DNA of 58,752 nucleotides from Lichtheimia corymbifera B2541 (lineage: Eukaryota; Mucoromycota; Mucoromycetes; Mucorales; Lichtheimiaceae): positions 1 through 58,752 of the forward strand of contig JNEU01000981.1 in assembly GCA_000697475.1 (NCBI GenBank), read 5' to 3'. The first letter of the stretch is position 1. Each line of letters opens with the position of its first letter. Positions 1 to 11,777 of this stretch are shown piece by piece. The translations under genes were made by a program, and so were the position numbers. The notes below the pieces were generated by a model, which was not told the DNA's origin, searched no databases, and saw only the letters and a program-made list of their open reading frames with translations.

Positions 1-1389
1 TTGCTACACGTAAATAAAGCTGCTTGTATATAATGGCTATCTGCCTGTTCACGTAAAAAGGTTGCAATGCAGGTTACTGCAGGAAACCTGACACAATGGA
101 GTAGAGACCTCGTTAATGGCAACTGCTGGTATGTTTGGTCGTGTGGACGAGGGTGCAAGAACGTGTGTTGTAGTAGAATGACAACATTGTGAACGCTGTA
201 TGAGACATTGCAATAAAGACGTTGCTAATAGCAACTGCTGGAACGAATGCTGTTACGTTTGCTCATGGCAGAGGAGAGTGTACAAGAGAAGGTGTAGTGT
301 CGTAGGAAAGGCGAGTGTTGTAGTGGAGTGCACACACCATGGAACTTGTCATGCGGTCAAAGGCAATCAGATCGAGCCAGCTGTAGGATTGGCATGATGG
401 GTTGAAGCAGTACAATCGTTTGCAGGTGGTAGTTGTACTTGAATGGGGCAACAGTTGAGAATGGGAGGAAGGAGGCAAGAGGTTGGGAGTGGAAGAGCTG
501 GAAATTAAATTGGTCAGGCACTGTCAGACATATCCATATACACTGATATCAATGCATGACATTGGGATTACCTGTCTCGAACCTCAAACTTGCACACAAT
601 ATGCTCTAGGTCATGCTGAACAACTTTGTATTAATAAAGAACTCATGCTTCATTTGAAAATTTCGAAAGAGAGAGCATAATGTGGGGTTTACTATGATGG
701 ACGGAAATTGGGAAAGCGCCGGATTTATGAAAAAGTCAATTAGTATGTAGTTTCTTGAGATTCCCCATCTCGCACTTGAAACTTGGTCAGACGATACTCT
801 CACACATTCTGATCAACTCCATTCATTTAAAAAACGCATGGTTCATTATGAACATTTTGAATGGGGGCCAGCCCAAATGTAGGAGAGATGAAGAGAAAAG
901 TAGGGTCGGCGCTCCTGCTCCCCGAGATCGCCCATCTCGAACCTGAAACTTCCACACAACACCGTTTCGACCACGCCGTGCAATTTCGTTCCCATAAAGA
1001 CCCCAGGATTCATTATGAAAACCTTGAATGTGGGAGAGACGACGAATAGATGATAACACAAATAGGGTGTACGCGCCGTGCGCGCCGATATTGCCCATGG
1101 CGACCTCGAAACTTGGTCAGGAGGTGCTCTCGGTCATGCTGATCAACATCGTTCTCATAAAGCCTCTACACATCATTATGGATATTTGGAGAAACAGGAA
1201 CCTTCATGGTTTTTCCTATGCTGTAAGCGTGATGCCATAGGAAAGGTGGTGCTTGTTCATTGTCAAGTAGGTAGACCCCGATAGAGCCGAAGATGCAGAC
1301 GGACTTCTTTGTGCAACACAGCTCATTTGCATGATACTTCCCAATGAACGAAGACCACTCTCCATATAGCATCACGCTTACAGCATATG

Positions 1390-1755
1390 TAAAAACATAA
1401 AGGTGCCTGTATCTCTAAACTTTACAATGAAGCGTAGGGTCTTTCATAGAACAAAGTTGCTCGTCCGGGTCAAGCGCACCTTGTGTAGAAGTTTCACGAT
1501 CGTCGTGACCATTCTCAGATTCACTCAATGTCACCACCAGCCAAAGTTGAAAAAAAATTCAAGAGGTCGACCCACGATCCACTTTGGCTGGTGGTGACAT
1601 TGCGAAATCTGGGATTGGCGAGCCTGATCGTGAAACTTGCACCCAAGGTGCGCCTGGCCCCGACGAGCAACTTTGTTCTATGAACGACCCGCATTTCATT
1701 GTAAAGTTTAGAGATACAGCTATCTTTATGCTTTTACTACGATGTACGCGTAATG
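1390..1755. repeat. Hairpin module, copy 1
   Basis: This is an inverted repeat whose arms begin near a TATCTCTAAACTTTACAATG motif and end with its reverse complement. The centre is a purine-rich run and GAGGTCGACC next to copies of the GGCTGGTGGTGACATT motif in both orientations. It is one of at least four copies in the window. Confidence 0.75.
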
Positions 1756-1904
1756 CTATATGGAGAGTGGCGTTTGTTCATTGGGAAGTATCATGCAAAT
1801 GAGCTGTGTTGCACAAAGAAGTCCGTCTGCATCTTCGGCTCTATCGGGGTCTACCAACTTGCCAATGAACAAAGACCACTTGCCATATAGCATCACGCTT
1901 ACAG

Positions 1905-2262
1905 CATATGTAAAAACATAAAGATGTCTGTATCTCTAAACTTTATAATGAAGCGTGGGGTCTTCAATCGAACAAAGTTGCTTGTCGAGGTGAAGCGCAC
2001 CTTGGGTGCAAGTTTCACGATCGTCGTGGCCATTCTCAGATTCACCCACTGTCACCACCAGCCAAAGTCGAAAAAAAAAATTCAAGAGGTCGACCTCAGA
2101 TCCATTTTGGCTGGTGGTGACATTGCGAAATTTGAGATCGGCTAGCTCGATCGTGAAACTTGCACCCAAGGTGCGCTTCACCCCGACGAGTAACTTTGTT
2201 CTATGAAAGACCCCACGTTTCATTGTAAAGTTTAGAGATACAGGCACCTTTATGTTTTTACA
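1905..2262. repeat. Hairpin module, copy 2
   Basis: It has the same architecture as the module at 1390-1755: inverted TCTCTAAACTTTA-type ends, an AAGTTGCTCGTC-like internal motif, and a central A-run next to GAGGTCGACC. It lies about 515 bases downstream of copy 1, separated by a spacer of about 150 bases. Confidence 0.75.
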
Positions 2263-3400
2263 TATGCTGTAACCATGATGCTATATGGCAAGTGGTCTTT
2301 GTTCATTGTCAAGTTGGTAGACCCTGATAGAACCGAAGATGCAGAGGGAGGTGCTTGTGTGACACGGCTCATTTGCATGATACTTCACAATGAACAAACA
2401 CCATTTGTTATATAGCATCATGGTTTCAGCATATGTAAAAACGTAAAACTGCATGGATCTAGGATTGGCAAGCTTGATCGTGAAACTAGATTGACAAGGT
2501 GCGCCGGACCACGACGAGCAATATTGTTGTATGAAAGAACGCATGTTTCATTGTAAAGTTTAGAGATAAATGCATTTTCTCGTTTTTACATATGATGAAA
2601 AGCATGATGCTATATGACAAGTGGTGTTTGTTCATTGTCAAGTAGCTTGACCATGATAGAGCGGAATATGCACAGGGGCGTGCTTGTCTAACACACCTCA
2701 TTTGCATGAACTTCACAATGAACAAACACCACTTATCATAAGCATCACGGTTTCAGCATATGTAAAAACGGAAAAGTGAATATATCGAGGATTGGCAAGC
2801 TTGATCGTGAAACTAGATTGACAAGGTGCGCCCGACCACGACGAGCAATATTGTTCTATGAAAGAGCCCATCTTTCATTGTAAAGTCTAGAGGTAAATGC
2901 ACTTTCTCGTTTTTACATATGCTGAAACCGTGATGCTTATGATAAGTGGTGTTTGTTCATTGTGAAGTATCATGCAAATGAGCTGTGTTAGACAAGCACG
3001 CCCCTGTACATATTCCGCTCTATCAGGGCCAAGCTACTTCACAAGGAACAAACACCACTTGTCATATAGCACCATGCTTTTCAGCATATGCAAAAACGAG
3101 AAAGTGCATTTATCTCTAAACTTTACAACGAAACATGGGCTTTTTCATAGAGCAATATTGCTCGTCGTGGTAGAGCGCACCTTGTCAATCATGTATCACG
3201 ATCACGCTTGCCAATCCTCGGTACATTCACTTTTCCGTTTTTACATATGCTGAAAGCGTGATGCTTATGACCAGTGGTGTTTTGTTCATTGTGAAGTATC
3301 ATGCAAATGAGGTGTGTTAGACAAGCACGTCCCTGCGCATCTTCGGCTCTATCAGGGTCTACCTACTTGAAAATGAACAAGCGCCACTTTTCACCTAGCA
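2262..3400. repeat. Central diverged repeat modules of the palindrome
   Basis: Three related units of about 340 bases are centred near 2460-2600, 2790-2930 and 3110-3230. They share the motifs GGATTGGCAAGCTTGATCG, GACGAGCAATATTG and CTCGTTTTTACATATG-like borders, and are separated by spacers carrying CATTTGCATGA motifs. They are related to the hairpin modules but have lost most of the internal self-complementarity. No gene is seen. Confidence 0.65.
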
Positions 3401-3780
3401 TCATGGTTACAGCATTTGTAAAACATAAGATGCCCATAACTAAAAATTCTACAATGAAACGTGGGGTCTTCAATCGAACAAAGTTGCTCGTCGTGGTGGA
3501 GCGCACCTTGGGTGCAAGTTTCACGATCAGGGTCGTCGGTCCTAGATTTCGCAATGTCACCACCAGCCAAAGTGGATCGTGGGTCGACCTCTTGAATTTT
3601 TTTTCAACTTTGGCTGGTGGTGACATTGCGAAATCTAGGATCGACGAGCCTGATCGTGAAACTTGCACCCAAGGTGCGCTCCACCACGACGAGCAACTTT
3701 GTTCGATTGAAGACCCCACGTTTCATTGTAGAATTTTTAGTTATGGGCATCTTATGTTTTACAAATGCTGTAACCATGAT
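3400..3780. repeat. Hairpin module, copy 3
   Basis: This is an inverted repeat with arms of about 180 bases around a T-run centre near 3598-3606. It is the mirror counterpart of the hairpin at 1390-1755 within the large palindrome. The open frames across it read on both strands because of the symmetry and are not taken as genes. Confidence 0.75.
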
Positions 3781-3983
3781 GCTAGATGACAAGCGGTCTT
3801 TGTTCATTGGAAAGTATTATGCAAATGAGCTGTGTTACGCAAGCATGCCCCTGTGCATCTTCCGCTCTATCAGGGTCAAGCTACTTGACGATGAACAAAC
3901 ACCACTTGTCATATAGCATCGCGCTTGTAGCATAGGTAAAACATGAAGGTGCCTGTTTCTCCAAATCTCCATAATGATGTGTA

Positions 3984-4311
3984 GAGGCTTTATGAGAACG
4001 ATGTTGATCAGCATGACCGAGAGCACCTCCTGACCAAGTTTCGGGGTCGCCATGGGCAATATCGGCGCGCACGGCCGTACACCCTATTTATGTTACCATC
4101 CATTCGTCGTCTCTCCTACATTCAAGGTTTTCATAATGAACTCTGGAGGCTTTATGAGAACGATGTTGATCAGCATGACCGAGAGCACCTCCTGACCAAG
4201 TTTCGGGGTCGCCATGGGCAATATCGGCGCGCACGGCCGTACACCCTATTTATGTTACCATCCATTCGTCGTCTCTCCTACATTCAAGGTTTTCATAATG
4301 AACTCTGGAGT
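3984..4311. repeat. 162-bp tandem duplication, two near-identical units
   Basis: The unit starting GAGGCTTTATGAGAACG at 3984 recurs at 4146 with essentially no change over 160 bases. It lies only in the right arm of the palindrome; the left arm (about 985-1160) has a single copy, so the duplication followed arm formation. Confidence 0.85.
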
Positions 4312-5294
4312 CTTTATGGGAACGAAATTGCTCGGCGTGGTCGAAAGGATGTTGTGTGAAAGTTTCAGGTTCGAGGTGGGCAATTTCGGCGAGCAGGAGC
4401 GTCTACCCTACTTTTCTCCTACATTTGGGCTGGCCCGCATTCAAAGTGTTCATAATGAACCATGCGGTTTTTAAATGAATGGAGTTGATCAGCATGTGCG
4501 AGAGTACCTTCTGACCAAGTTTCAAGTGCGAGGTGGGGAATCCCAAGGAACTACATACTAAATGACTTTTTCATAAATCCGGCGCTTTCCCAATTTCCGC
4601 CCATCATAGTAAACCCCACATTATGCTCTCCCTTTGGAAATTTTCAAATAAAGCATGGGTTCTTTATTAATACAAAGTTGTTCAGCATGTCCTAGAGCAT
4701 ATTGTGTGGAAGTTTGAGGTTAGAGACAGGCAATCCCAATATCATACATTGATATCAGTGTATGTGGATATGTCTGACTGCCTGACAGATTTAATTTCCA
4801 CCTCTTCCACTCCCACTTCATTTACCTCTTCTTCCCATTCTCAACTGTTAGCCCATTCAAGTACAACTATCATCTGCGAACGATTGTCCTGCTCCAACCC
4901 ATCATGTCAATCCTACACTTGTCTTGATCCTATTGTCTTTGACTGAATGGCAACTCCATGACCATGTGCACCCCACTACAACACCCGCGTTTCTTGACAC
5001 TACACCTTCTCTGGTACACTCCTCTACCACGATCAAACGTAACAGCATTCGTTCCAGCAGTTGCTATTAGCAACGTCTTTATTGCAATGTCTCATACAGC
5101 GTTCACAATGTTGTCATTCTACTACAACACACGTTCTTGCACCCTCGTCTACACGACCAAACATACCAGCAGTTGCCATTAACGAGGTCTCTACTCCATT
5201 GTGTCAGGTTTCCTGCAGTAACCTGCATTGCAACCTTTTTACGTGAACAGGCAGATAGCCATTATATACAAGCAGCTTTATTTACGTGTAGCAA

Positions 5295-5640
5295 CTTGGC
5301 TTTAATGCATACGGATTGCTATGGATGAGGTTCCATACCAGCTATCGAGTGCACAGCGATACAAGCGATCTTCACCTGGTTGAGCCGCGATAGAAAGTGA
5401 CCAAGAAGAGATAGACTGACAGCCGGATGGAAAAAGGAAGCATATCAGCAGCAATAGCAGAGGTCTTATTGGTTATGGATGAGTGGATGCAATCAAGTGC
5501 AGCGATCTTTGGTTACTCAGCGCGCTGTCAGCAGGAACGATGGAGCATATCGCTTGGATACGGCTGAGGGAGATGATGGGATTGACAAGAAGGCCTGATC
5601 ATTGACGGCCATGGATGGCATTGGAACACCTGAGTCAATG
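5295..5640. repeat. Right flank of palindrome, second copy near 56.4 kb
   Basis: Sequence immediately outside the right arm aligns in direct orientation to about 56365-56700. Shared landmarks are AGCTATCGAGT, a GGTTGAGC motif, GCATATCAGCAGC and GGATACGGCTGA in the same order. The repeat unit is therefore larger than the palindrome arm itself. Confidence 0.7.
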
Positions 5641-6205
5641 CATGCAGCAGCTACTTTCCAAGATCATGGATGAAGGATGTTCATGGCGGCAGCAACCAAG
5701 AACACAATGACACACCTATCCCTGTTAGCTACTATGTGATTATCTTATTGTTCCTTTATTATATTTACCTGATAAATATCCACACTATCATATGCTTCTT
5801 CGACTTTTTCACATTGAATGAATATCGAATTCAGCATAATATTTAGAAGGGCATCATACTATCAGCTCATATGTGCGAGATGTGGATCACTTGGTTGGTT
5901 TCTGGATTGGAAGGGGGAATAGAAAAAGTTCATGGTCTGAAAAGCGAGACTGGATCATTTACATAAACGGATCGAGACACCTTTTGTCCCTTTTGTCACG
6001 TTCCATTCGTTGGAGCATCCTGTTCCTATGATGACAGACGATAGGCAGTGGCGATTCTCGACTCTACGCGTGTTTGTTATGTCATCGATGAAGGTGCCAT
6101 CCACTTTATCTTTTGGAAGCACGCTCACACAAACATCCTACGCCAAGGACTTATTTTACTCGGTTGACACAGCAAGTGATTTGATTGTTGCCATTGTTTG
6201 ATGAT
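5640..6205. other. Gap without recognised gene
   Basis: This is AT-rich sequence after the palindrome flank. It holds only short open frames with no recognised domain, and I see no RNA gene. It is probably decayed repeat DNA. Confidence 0.4.
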
Positions 6206-6207
6206 GG

Positions 6208-6549
6208 ATGTTGCCACCTTGTTCACATATTTCAGATCCTGATCCATGGGCAATCAATCACTCCAAAGCTCTTTGTGAGGGTTTCCCCGTCAATCCATCA
6301 GCTCATCGTTCATTTCATCACTCCTTTTTGTGGTCACCGAAATACCCACACCCACCATGCACATATAAACAAGAGAGATGCTGTCGCCCATCGTTTTACT
6401 CTCACGTACAGCAAACGCCAACGAAGGGGGGGTCCATTTACATGCGTATAATATCATTTGACAGCAAGACTGAGCCGCAGTGTGTCACCACTTTTACCGG
6501 GAATCACAACCATCCACCAGAGCACCTTTATGTTTTACATATGCTGTAA
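6208..6549 (+). pseudogene. Possible WRKY/FLYWCH-like zinc-finger remnant
   Basis: The frame ends with the string VTTFTGNHNHPPE. This resembles the last strand and HxH zinc ligands of the WRKY-GCM1/FLYWCH zinc-finger superfamily, which in fungi often belongs to Mutator-like transposases. The upstream part of a finger (a KYYRC-like stretch and first cysteines) is not intact in one frame; a related stretch sits in a neighbouring frame, which suggests frameshift decay. The frame runs straight into a palindrome-family repeat (CACCTTTATGTTTTACATATG) at about 6523. No transposase catalytic domain is seen. It may also be chance similarity. Confidence 0.3.
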
Positions 6550-6700
6550 ACTGTATGAGAGGAGCAAGAAATGCAGAAGGGCGTGTCTGTGTAACATAGC
6601 CCGTTTTGCAGGACTGGTACTGGAAGGGCCGATGCATGATACTTATGCACTCTATAGGAGCAGCTCATATATTGGAAGCTTATTGCCACTTTTCAGTTTT
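6523..6700. repeat. Degenerate copy of palindrome module border
   Basis: The string CACCTTTATGTTTTACATATG followed by GCAGAAGGGCGTGTCTGTGTAA matches the module border and spacer found near 2245-2400, with substitutions. It is isolated from the main palindrome by about 1.2 kb. Confidence 0.5.
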
Positions 6701-6832
6701 TTCTGATGCAATACCACCATGGTGCCACACAGTCGTGGCATCTTAACTCGGGACCGGCGAAAACTCATCAGGGGTTCATAAGGGCAAAAATACATTTCTC
6801 ATCCACGCGTTCTTTTCTCACCAGGTTTGTCT

Positions 6833-7100
6833 TCTTGTTGACACATCTGTTGCCTTGTCTTGAAAGTGTTCTATGTACCCCTACACCTTCATGGTGAACT
6901 TGTACCGTCACCAACACGTCGTGGCTTTGTACATGTCAATTCCATCATCATGGCGATGGCAAGGTCTTGTAAGTACCTGTTTTCTTGTTGAAAGCGTCAT
7001 GCGTACCTTATCATCTTTATGGTGAATCTTTACTGTCACCAACACGTCGTGGCTTTGTACACTGTCGCTCTCATGGCGATGGCAAGGACTTTCAAGTACC
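6833..7100. repeat. Tandem duplication of about 125-140 bp
   Basis: Two units share, in order, a TTCTTGTTGA start, a TTCATGGTGAA or TTTATGGTGAA motif, the exact string GTCACCAACACGTCGTGGCT followed by TTGTACA, and CATGGCGATGGCAAGG. The first is about 6833-6965 and the second about 6980-7100. They are diverged and no reading frame is maintained, so this is likely an old local duplication. Confidence 0.6.
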
Positions 7101-7601
7101 AGAACTTCTTTTTGGGTGTGGATTGCTAATCACCTCCTCGTGGTCACATCCGGGCAACCACCTCCGTCAATAAGAATACGGTCATGGGCTAAGCGTTTTC
7201 TCTTAGAGCTGTTGCAATCCTTTAACATGTACAAATAAAATACATGATGAATGGTACCAATTTTTTTATGACAGTGGTGGCAGCGGTGTGGATAAAGGTG
7301 CAAAGGACGGTGACTCATCTGCCCCTGAAGCTCCCCAAGTGTATCATCACTATATCATCTCCCACTCCAACACACGTACTTATGCACCATCTTACTCGTG
7401 ATGACCCAGAGGCTATACATATCAACTGCTTTGACAAGGCAACCAAGGGATCAACGTTATTGATCGATAAACCCCCTTTTTGCAAGAACATGCTGCTTCA
7501 CCTGAATCAGGCCAACCACTGAAATTCAGACCTCATCCACCAATAAAACCGTCAATCCCACTCTCCAATTCTTTGTTGAGTATGCTTAATATGTATTATC
7601 A
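7100..7601. other. Gap downstream of RecQ gene
   Basis: No gene is recognised. This stretch presumably contains the 3' UTR and terminator of the helicase gene that ends at 7602 on the minus strand. Confidence 0.4.
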
Positions 7602-10600
7602 TCAATTACTTTGACTAAGATGGTATTTAAGACATATGCTGAGGAACTCTTTACCATAGCGCTTGTATCTTGCCTCCTTCTCTTTGTTTTCCATCGCATT
7701 CAGAAATTCTCCTTTGTTGCGTGGCAGTGTCTGTGCCTAGATAGTCAATGTGAGAAAGGATGCATGATGATGGTTCCAAAGCGAAATCTTTACCAGCTTT
7801 TTGAGTTCCGTATCGGTAAGGATAGATGCTGGTCTCGATACCCGGTATTGCTTTACAACCTAAGGGATCTAGGTTAATACACAAGCCGTCAATAAATCAT
7901 TATCGCTTATACTTGCCTTTTTTCGAAGCTCTGCCAGTTCCTTATAACATTTCTTGCCGGTATCTGAAAGTTGTCGGTTGGCGGATAATGCAGCTGAAGA
8001 AGAAGATCCAGAAGGTGGTGTATATACACGATATGGGGCATCCTAAGTAGATGATGGCAATGAGCAATCCAATGTTTTAATACAGACTCAAGGTCAACTT
8101 ACCTCGGTATATTCCATATTGACTTTCATTCTGCCATTAAGTACATCGTGGAACTTGTCACTGGGCTAAGGATAACAATGATGATGGTGCATGAGTTCCA
8201 TGTACATGTAAATGTGAGTGGGGGAGAAACTTACAAACAAGTAGCTAGAGGTATACCCCATGGCATTGGTCTCACTACGTTCGACGAGCGCCTTCATAAA
8301 TACCAAGTGCTTTATCAATCGATCGACTTCCAACTTGACCCAAGAATTGAGAGTATTATAGCCTTCCAATCGATCCAAGCCCTTATCACGAATCGCCTTT
8401 GCCTTTGAGCCACGTAATAAATCCACTGTCTGGGCCAAGGTGATCTTTCCATTGGGAAGGCTCAAGACACCACGCACTACGGTGAGCACCTTGATCGCCT
8501 CACTGCTTCGATCACGCAGCACCTTTCTCTTGTTTTGATTCATTTTGCAATTGTCGCACGTGCGTTCACATTGAACCGGGTCGAATTCTTCTCCAAAGTA
8601 GCTCAGGATTTGTTTTCGACGGCAATCAAGGCTATTTTCACAATAGCGCATCATCTGATTCAGGTTTTCAAATAGGCGTGCTCGTTGTTCTGGGTCTCGC
8701 TGTGTCTCATCCTTATCAATCAACATTTGGTGAAAGCGTACATCGGCATAGCTGTAGTACAGGCGGCATTTGGCTGGCAATCCATCTCGTCCTGCTCTAC
8801 CCGTTTCTTGGTAATATCCTTCCACCGAAGATGGCATTGTGAAATGCACCACAAAACGAACATCCGCCTTGTCAATACCCATACCAAAAGCAATGGTCGC
8901 CACAATCACTTGAATCTTGCCTTGTTGCCAAGATTTTTGGACATGGATACGTTCCTCTGGTTCCAGTGCTGCATGATAATGCGTGGCATTGACTAGAAAG
9001 TCGCGCTTGAGTTTGTCGGCTAATTCTTCACATTGCCGACGTGATCCGCAATATACAATGCCTGATTGTCCATCATGCTCCTTGATAAACTGTGCAATGT
9101 TTTCATGGGGTGCTCTTTGCCTGGGTACCACGTCATAGCTATTTCATAAAACGTTAATAGTCAACAATAAAAGGCAGCAATGAAAACTTACACAAGATTG
9201 GGTCGATTAAAGCTTTGTTTGAGCAATTTGCAGCCGTGGATATGTAAATTGTGGATGACATCTTGTTTCACGCGGTCATTGGCTGTAGCCGTCAGTGCCA
9301 TGAAGGGCACATCAGGGAACTTGATCTTGAGCTTGCCCAATTCTTTATAGTCAGGCCGGAAATCATGACCCCATTGGGAGACGCAGTGTGCTTCGTCAAT
9401 GACAAATCGGGCAATGGATGATCGACGATGAAGATTCTCGAGTGCAGCAAGAAAGGCTTCTGATTTTTTAATCATCTCAGGTGTAACATACAACAAGTGC
9501 ATATTTGGAGGTTGTCGACGAAGTTGTTCAAATACCCATTTACGGTGTTCAGCTGATACTTGGCCATTCAGTAGTGCTGCCGGAATACTTCGCTTATGCA
9601 CAAGTTGATCCACTTGATCTTGCATGAGTGAAAGCAACGGTGATACCACAATCGTGATTCCTTTTCGCTTATGACATTGGATGATGGCTGGTAACTGATA
9701 ACATAGCGATTTGCCTCCACCTGTTGGCATAAGAACAAACACATCGTCACCGTTAAGCGTACTGTTGATGGCTGCAAGCTGGTTGGTGCGAAACTCGGTC
9801 AATTTGAACGTGTGGATCAATGCTTTGCGTACATCACGTGACCATGGATATTGATCTTGAGGGCCTCGAGATGGAGGTTGTGATGATGATGGCCCAGTCA
9901 CTGGTTTGCTGCTGACATTCTGCTTCGTGATCGATGTGGTATTGTTATTCAAGCTGCTAACATTGGATGAAACGGAGTTGGATGGATATAGGGTTGTATT
10001 GGAAAGCGTTGATGTTGGTTTCAGATCGTCATCATCGTCATCGTCAAGAATCACAATGTCGTTGTTGCTGTTATTGTTGATGATTGGAGTCACTTCACGT
10101 GAACTGGATGAAGCTGACTTTGATATCTCCATGGCATTGGCAATCGTAAGTTCCAGATCGCTAATCCGCTGCCGTAAATCCCTCCTATAATATCAATCAT
10201 AAGAGCCGATCCCCAAGCTTGTTGTGCATAAACAACTTACACTTCCTCCAATAGCTTGTTTGTTTGTGCTGAATTTTGGGAATTGAACATTGAATTCACA
10301 CAATCTCGATTGGCCACAATCTCTCGTTCTTTGAGCTCCTCCAATTCCTTTTGCAGGTTAGGTATTGAATCCTATCAATATCAATGTTAGCCGAAGGTTT
10401 GGCTAATTGCATCATCATCCATTGTTACCTTGCTGCTATAAGCTGCTTCCACTGCATTCACCAGATCTGCCGCTTCATCATCAAAAAAGAGGTCATCGTC
10501 GTCATCGTCAAATCCAGCGACATCATCCTTCACCTAAAGTAGAATCGAAATCAATACTTTATGAAAATAAAACACACTTGGTGACATACTGCAAGATCTG

Positions 10601-11220
10601 TAACCATGGGTTCTATGGGATGATCGGTGGTGTTGATCGTGGTGACCGATGACAAGCTGGCATTAGATGTACGACGAGTGATATCAGGTGCTAAGCGAGG
10701 TGAAGGTGTAAAGAATTGAAGATCATCATCATCATCGTCGTTGTTGTTGGCGGTGGTGATTGTTGCTGTCTTTGTATTCGTTCGAGAAGAATAAGATGAA
10801 GATGATATAGGCGGGATAGAATCGTTGTTATTACGCATGGAAGGATCGTTCGATGATTCAGCAGGATTGTCGTGCCTGTCTCGTTTTGGCTTTTTCAAGC
10901 TGAGGGATTGACTTTTGGTGCTATTCGTCAAATCAATGACAGTATTGGCAGGTTCCACACGTTGTCGCTTTCGAGAGGTGGTGACAGGCTGAGTTATATC
11001 GGGTGTAAAAGGAGCTACCACAATGAATGTCAATAAAGGGAACATGCAACTTCCAGCATTCAGGGGGAGGGGACGTACGTGGATCGTTTGACACAATGGT
11101 GGGAGAAGCAGTAATGGAGTTTGTAGGATGCGGCGTGTATTGACGGTCATATTTTGTTACAATGTGGGGTCTGATCTCTCTTTCAAATCGGGCAAGGTGC
11201 TGTGCATAGTTGTTCTTCAT
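7602..11220 (-). CDS. SGS1: RecQ-family ATP-dependent DNA helicase (BLM/Sgs1 type)
   Basis: This is a 3'-5' DNA helicase of homologous recombination and replication-fork repair, expected in the nucleus with Top3/Rmi1. Ten exons are read: 11220-11079, 11014-10590, 10533-10429, 10371-10241, 10184-9192, 9138-8235, 8165-8103, 8042-7917, 7859-7794 and 7736-7602, giving 1029 aa. The long acidic, Ser/Asn-rich N-terminus is followed by a heptad-like stretch and then the helicase core: motif I TGGGKS, motif II DEAHCVSQWGHDFRPDY, and motif VI QETGRAGRDG. Next come the RecQ zinc site (cysteines in YCENSLDCRRK to CERTCDNCK), a winged-helix RQC region, and a C-terminal HRDC domain (CYKELAELRKK to PASILTDTELKKLAQ). 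The HRDC separates it from RECQL5-type proteins. The intron 7860-7916 uses a GC-AG pair. Confidence 0.93.
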
Positions 11221-11777
11221 GGCTGGGTATACGAAAGAGGCGCGAGAATAAATGCCACAGTCGCGTCAAATGAAATTTATGGCACACGCGATTGACCCCA
11301 CCCCACCTTCAATTAGAGTGCCGTCTTTGCTTATGACTCGTAGTCTCCATGCTGTCTTTATGAGATGTCTTTATTGATTCAATTCAATTCATTGTGATGA
11401 TATAATACAACAGCTATCATCATCATCATCATCATCATGAGGTATGCCATATAAGTTATACTAGATATAGGGTCATCATCCATCAACGAATGCTAATAAA
11501 CAAGATAGACTTTTATAAAGATGCAGTTGAAATGACTAGATAATGTTGTGTGTGTATGGGATAAGTAAATCACTGCACTGCAAAGATGGCTGGAGGGTGG
11601 GAGGGAGGGTAGTCGGGGCTAAGGCAAGGGGTTAGGCGACTCAATTTTTAGGACGTCCTTGACAAACAAACGCAGGTATTTCGCCTTGTAATCAGCACAA
11701 CCTATACACACGCATGTATTAAAGACTCATGTATACCATGCCATCTTGCTAACTGGCCATTGTCCATTATACAGTCC
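11221..11777. promoter_or_regulatory. Divergent intergenic region
   Basis: This 557-base region separates the helicase start (minus) from the start of the next gene (plus) and must contain both promoters. A CAT trinucleotide run lies at about 11416-11439. No specific factor site is claimed. Confidence 0.45.

Larger units (their letters stand above)
1..5294. repeat. Giant modular palindrome (foldback-like element)
   Basis: Base 1 pairs with base 5294. The outermost 235 or so bases of the two arms are reverse complements with about one mismatch; inside that the arms remain recognisable but more diverged, and indels and a 162-bp duplication shift the register. The arms run about 1-1240 and 3925-5294. 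Between them lie alternating modules: a roughly 360-bp self-complementary hairpin (about 1390-1755, 1905-2262, 3400-3780), a related series near 2400-3260, and about 140-bp spacers that begin with a conserved GTTCATTGTCAAGTAG-like motif. All open frames are short and mirror each other, so I see no transposase here. It could be a foldback-type transposon, a cluster of MITE-like units, or a rearranged subtelomeric-style repeat. The left arm reaches the window edge, so its true outer limit is unknown. Confidence 0.85.

Noticed and set aside
49..234. 61-residue open frame, present identically at 5061-5246
   Set aside because: The two copies are mirror images in the palindrome arms, so identity follows from the DNA repeat. 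The peptide is low in complexity with no domain and no start context.
3301..3789. 162-residue frame across the hairpin
   Set aside because: Similar frames read on both strands of the same hairpin. This reflects self-complementary DNA, not a gene.
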